From assembly GCA_947630385.1 (NCBI GenBank), contig CANRHG010000061.1:1-9522 (forward strand): 9,522 nucleotides of DNA, read 5' to 3'. The position numbers were made by a program, and so were the translations under genes. Positions 8,527 through 9,522 of the stretch are shown piece by piece (position 1 is the first letter of the stretch; the number at the start of each line of letters is the position of its first letter). Below the pieces are notes generated by a model that saw only the letters and a list, made by a program, of their open reading frames with translations, was not told the origin of the DNA and searched no databases. Source of the stretch: an uncultured Eubacteriaceae bacterium (GTDB lineage: Bacteria > Bacillota > Clostridia > Eubacteriales > Eubacteriaceae).

Positions 8527-8534
8527 CTCCTCTC
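8527..8534 (-). promoter_or_regulatory. Ribosome binding site of the dehydrogenase gene
   Basis: On the minus strand GAGAGGAG lies 8 bases before the ATG at 8518, a near-ideal Shine-Dalgarno site and spacing. It confirms the chosen start. Confidence 0.85.
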
Positions 8535-8540
8535 AGTGAT

Positions 8541-8590
8541 TTTAATTAATGGTATCACAAGAAGTTAAAATTTAAGTTAAAGAAGCAAAG
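8541..8590 (-). promoter_or_regulatory. Candidate promoter/operator region of the dehydrogenase gene
   Basis: This AT-rich stretch separates the terminator of the upstream gene from the ribosome binding site, so the promoter must be here or just outside it. On the minus strand TTAACTT occurs twice, 12 bases apart (8574-8580 and 8562-8568), followed by TTGTGATACC, which has the TGn of an extended -10 but a weak hexamer. A TTAATTAA palindrome lies at 8542-8549. No convincing -35/-10 pair can be fixed; the repeats could be an operator. This is a positional inference. Confidence 0.35.
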
Positions 8591-8594
8591 CGAG

Positions 8595-8622
8595 AAAAGA
8601 AAAACCCGGAACGACGTCCGGG
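8595..8622 (-). terminator. Rho-independent terminator of the ChW-repeat gene
   Basis: Read on the minus strand, CCCGGA (8622-8617) pairs with TCCGGG (8610-8605) around a 6-base loop and is followed by TTTTTCTTTT. It lies 7 bases beyond the stop codon of the ChW-repeat gene and insulates it from the dehydrogenase gene downstream. Confidence 0.88.
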
Positions 8623-8629
8623 ATTAAAT

Positions 8630-9522
8630 TTAATAAGCAAAATCTATACTATCTAAACCGCTAAAGAGTTGTACGGAATAACCCATGGTCCCGTTGAGAA
8701 GCCCAGACCACGCGAAGTATTTCGCTCCGCCTTCGAGTTGGCGTACAGCTTCGTGCGGGTAAATATTGACAACATTAAAAGATTCTACAGGATCAGCCAG
8801 TCTTGGCGCTCCAAACGTAATGGTTTCCGTAAACCCTCCTGCGTTTAGTCTGTAGCCCGGGAAGACGTATTTTACGATCGAATCGTAATACGCTCCGTTT
8901 GGACGGTAGTGGCTAAAACGTAGAGGTAGATCCATCACGCGGTAGTCGGCCGTTTGGTGTAAGAACTGGTTGCCGGTCAAGAGACCCCGCCCGTTTCTGA
9001 GTCGAAGCATGTTGACCAGATGCATGTGGATGCCTTCTTCGCGCGTAAACGCTTCGACGGCCGGAATTTCCGTAGATCCCGGAGCCGGCTGGCCTTTTTC
9101 CTGGAGTTTTAGTTCCAGAGCTTCGCAACGGAAATTGTGATTGGTCGTTCCGGCGCTGCCTGAAGTCGTCCAGTCCAGCCAACCGTAATCTTCAACGTGG
9201 GTGCGGTAATACAGATCATAGTTTTGAGCGTTTGCTCCGGCAAGGCTTATGTTGAAAGCTTCGATCTTTTTGGCTTGTCCTTCGGTTCCCGAAACGCCTC
9301 CGGTCGTCGGCTGCATCCAGCCAATGTCCTGAACGTGCGTGTTATAAGTGATCTGGAGGTTCGGATCGGAAGTACTCAGCTGGATAGCTTCGATGCGCTT
9401 AGACTGACCGACCGTTCCCAAAACGGTGTGCCCTGACGGGTCACTCGCGACGTCCGTCCAACCAACGTCCTGAACGTGGGCTCTACAGTTGATGGTCGGT
9501 ACTTCGGCAAAAACCGGTAGCG
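8630..9522 (-). CDS. Exported ChW-repeat protein with unrecognised C-terminal domain (5' end missing)
   Basis: The frame stays open to the right edge, so the TTG at 9421 is internal; 296 residues are visible (numbered from base 9520). The first visible residues, LPVFAEVP, fit the end of a signal peptide with V-x-A before a cut after A5. If so, only a short part of the gene is missing. Residues 8-142 are three clostridial hydrophobic W repeats: HVQDVGW (15-21), HVQDIGW (62-68) and HVEDYGW (108-114), the first two followed by GxxGQ(S/A)K(R/K)IEA. The third has NHNFRCEA instead. ChW repeats occur in secreted and surface proteins of Gram-positive bacteria and are thought to bind macromolecules or the cell surface; their exact ligand is uncertain. 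Residues about 150-296 form a separate domain, rich in aromatic residues and glycine, that I do not recognise. No LPxTG anchor or membrane tail is present (the protein ends in IDFAY), so it is probably secreted. It is followed by its own terminator. Confidence 0.8.
   Translation of the reverse strand, partial: LPVFAEVPTINCRAHVQDVGWTDVASDPSGHTVLGTVGQSKRIEAIQLSTSDPNLQITYNTHVQDIGWMQPTTGGVSGTEGQAKKIEAFNISLAGANAQNYDLYYRTHVEDYGWLDWTTSGSAGTTNHNFRCEALELKLQEKGQPAPGSTEIPAVEAFTREEGIHMHLVNMLRLRNGRGLLTGNQFLHQTADYRVMDLPLRFSHYRPNGAYYDSIVKYVFPGYRLNAGGFTETITFGAPRLADPVESFNVVNIYPHEAVRQLEGGAKYFAWSGLLNGTMGYSVQLFSGLDSIDFAY
9095..9499 (-). repeat. Three tandem ChW (clostridial hydrophobic W) protein repeats
   Basis: Three units of roughly 43-44 residues lie at about 9499-9371, 9364-9236 and 9226-9095 (minus strand). 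Each has an HV(Q/E)DxGW core and ends in a segment with (R/K)xEAxxxxL. The repeats are clear in protein and only partly conserved in DNA, so they look old rather than recently duplicated. Confidence 0.8.

Noticed and set aside
9419..9421. TTG as the start of the ChW-repeat protein
   Set aside because: Translating further upstream gives a full extra ChW repeat and a likely signal-peptide end, so the real start lies beyond the right edge.
1..9522. CRISPR array, tRNA, rRNA, insertion sequence or integrase
   Set aside because: A Card1-like nuclease made a CRISPR link worth checking, but no regularly spaced repeats, cas-like proteins, clover-leaf sequences, transposase motifs or terminal inverted repeats were seen.

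Overview
The window reads as chromosomal or island DNA from a low-to-moderate GC Gram-positive bacterium, most likely Bacillota (Lactobacillales or Clostridia). The support is strong GAGAGG(A)-type Shine-Dalgarno sites, rho-independent terminators, and an apparently exported protein made of clostridial hydrophobic W (ChW) repeats, a family concentrated in Gram-positive Firmicutes. I cannot name a genus.

Left 7.5 kb (1-7481, plus strand): two very large, closely linked genes form one operon. The first is cut off by the left edge; its reading frame stays open to base 1, so the ATG at 190 is internal. It carries the second half of a TrkA-N-like Rossmann domain, a ryanodine-receptor-like (RyR) domain, a long helical and alpha/beta middle, and a C-terminal PD-(D/E)xK nuclease of the DUF1887/Card1 type with its acidic residues and E-x-K intact. 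The second gene starts 8 bases after the first stop. It encodes a protein of about 1518 residues: a degenerate serine/threonine-kinase-like N-terminus, a Rossmann domain with an intact GxGxxG loop, an RyR domain, and then the same middle and C-terminal module as its neighbour. In this copy the nuclease residues have been replaced. The two proteins are therefore diverged paralogues, one with an apparently live nuclease and one with an apparently dead one. I infer a nucleotide-sensing conflict or defence system in which the second protein senses, scaffolds or restrains the first. No function has been shown from sequence alone, and more of the operon lies to the left.

A strong, roughly symmetric hairpin (7484-7530) ends this operon and also faces the next gene, which converges on it.

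Right 2 kb (7574-9522, minus strand): a complete NmrA/QorB-like NAD(P)-binding atypical short-chain dehydrogenase with its own ribosome binding site and an AT-rich upstream region carrying a 12-base-period direct repeat. Beyond it are a rho-independent terminator and the 3' part of a gene for an apparently exported protein with three ChW repeats followed by an unrecognised C-terminal domain; this gene runs off the right edge. These two genes look like ordinary cell functions and are more GC-rich in sampled lines than the left-hand pair. No tRNA, rRNA, CRISPR array, insertion sequence or attachment site was seen.
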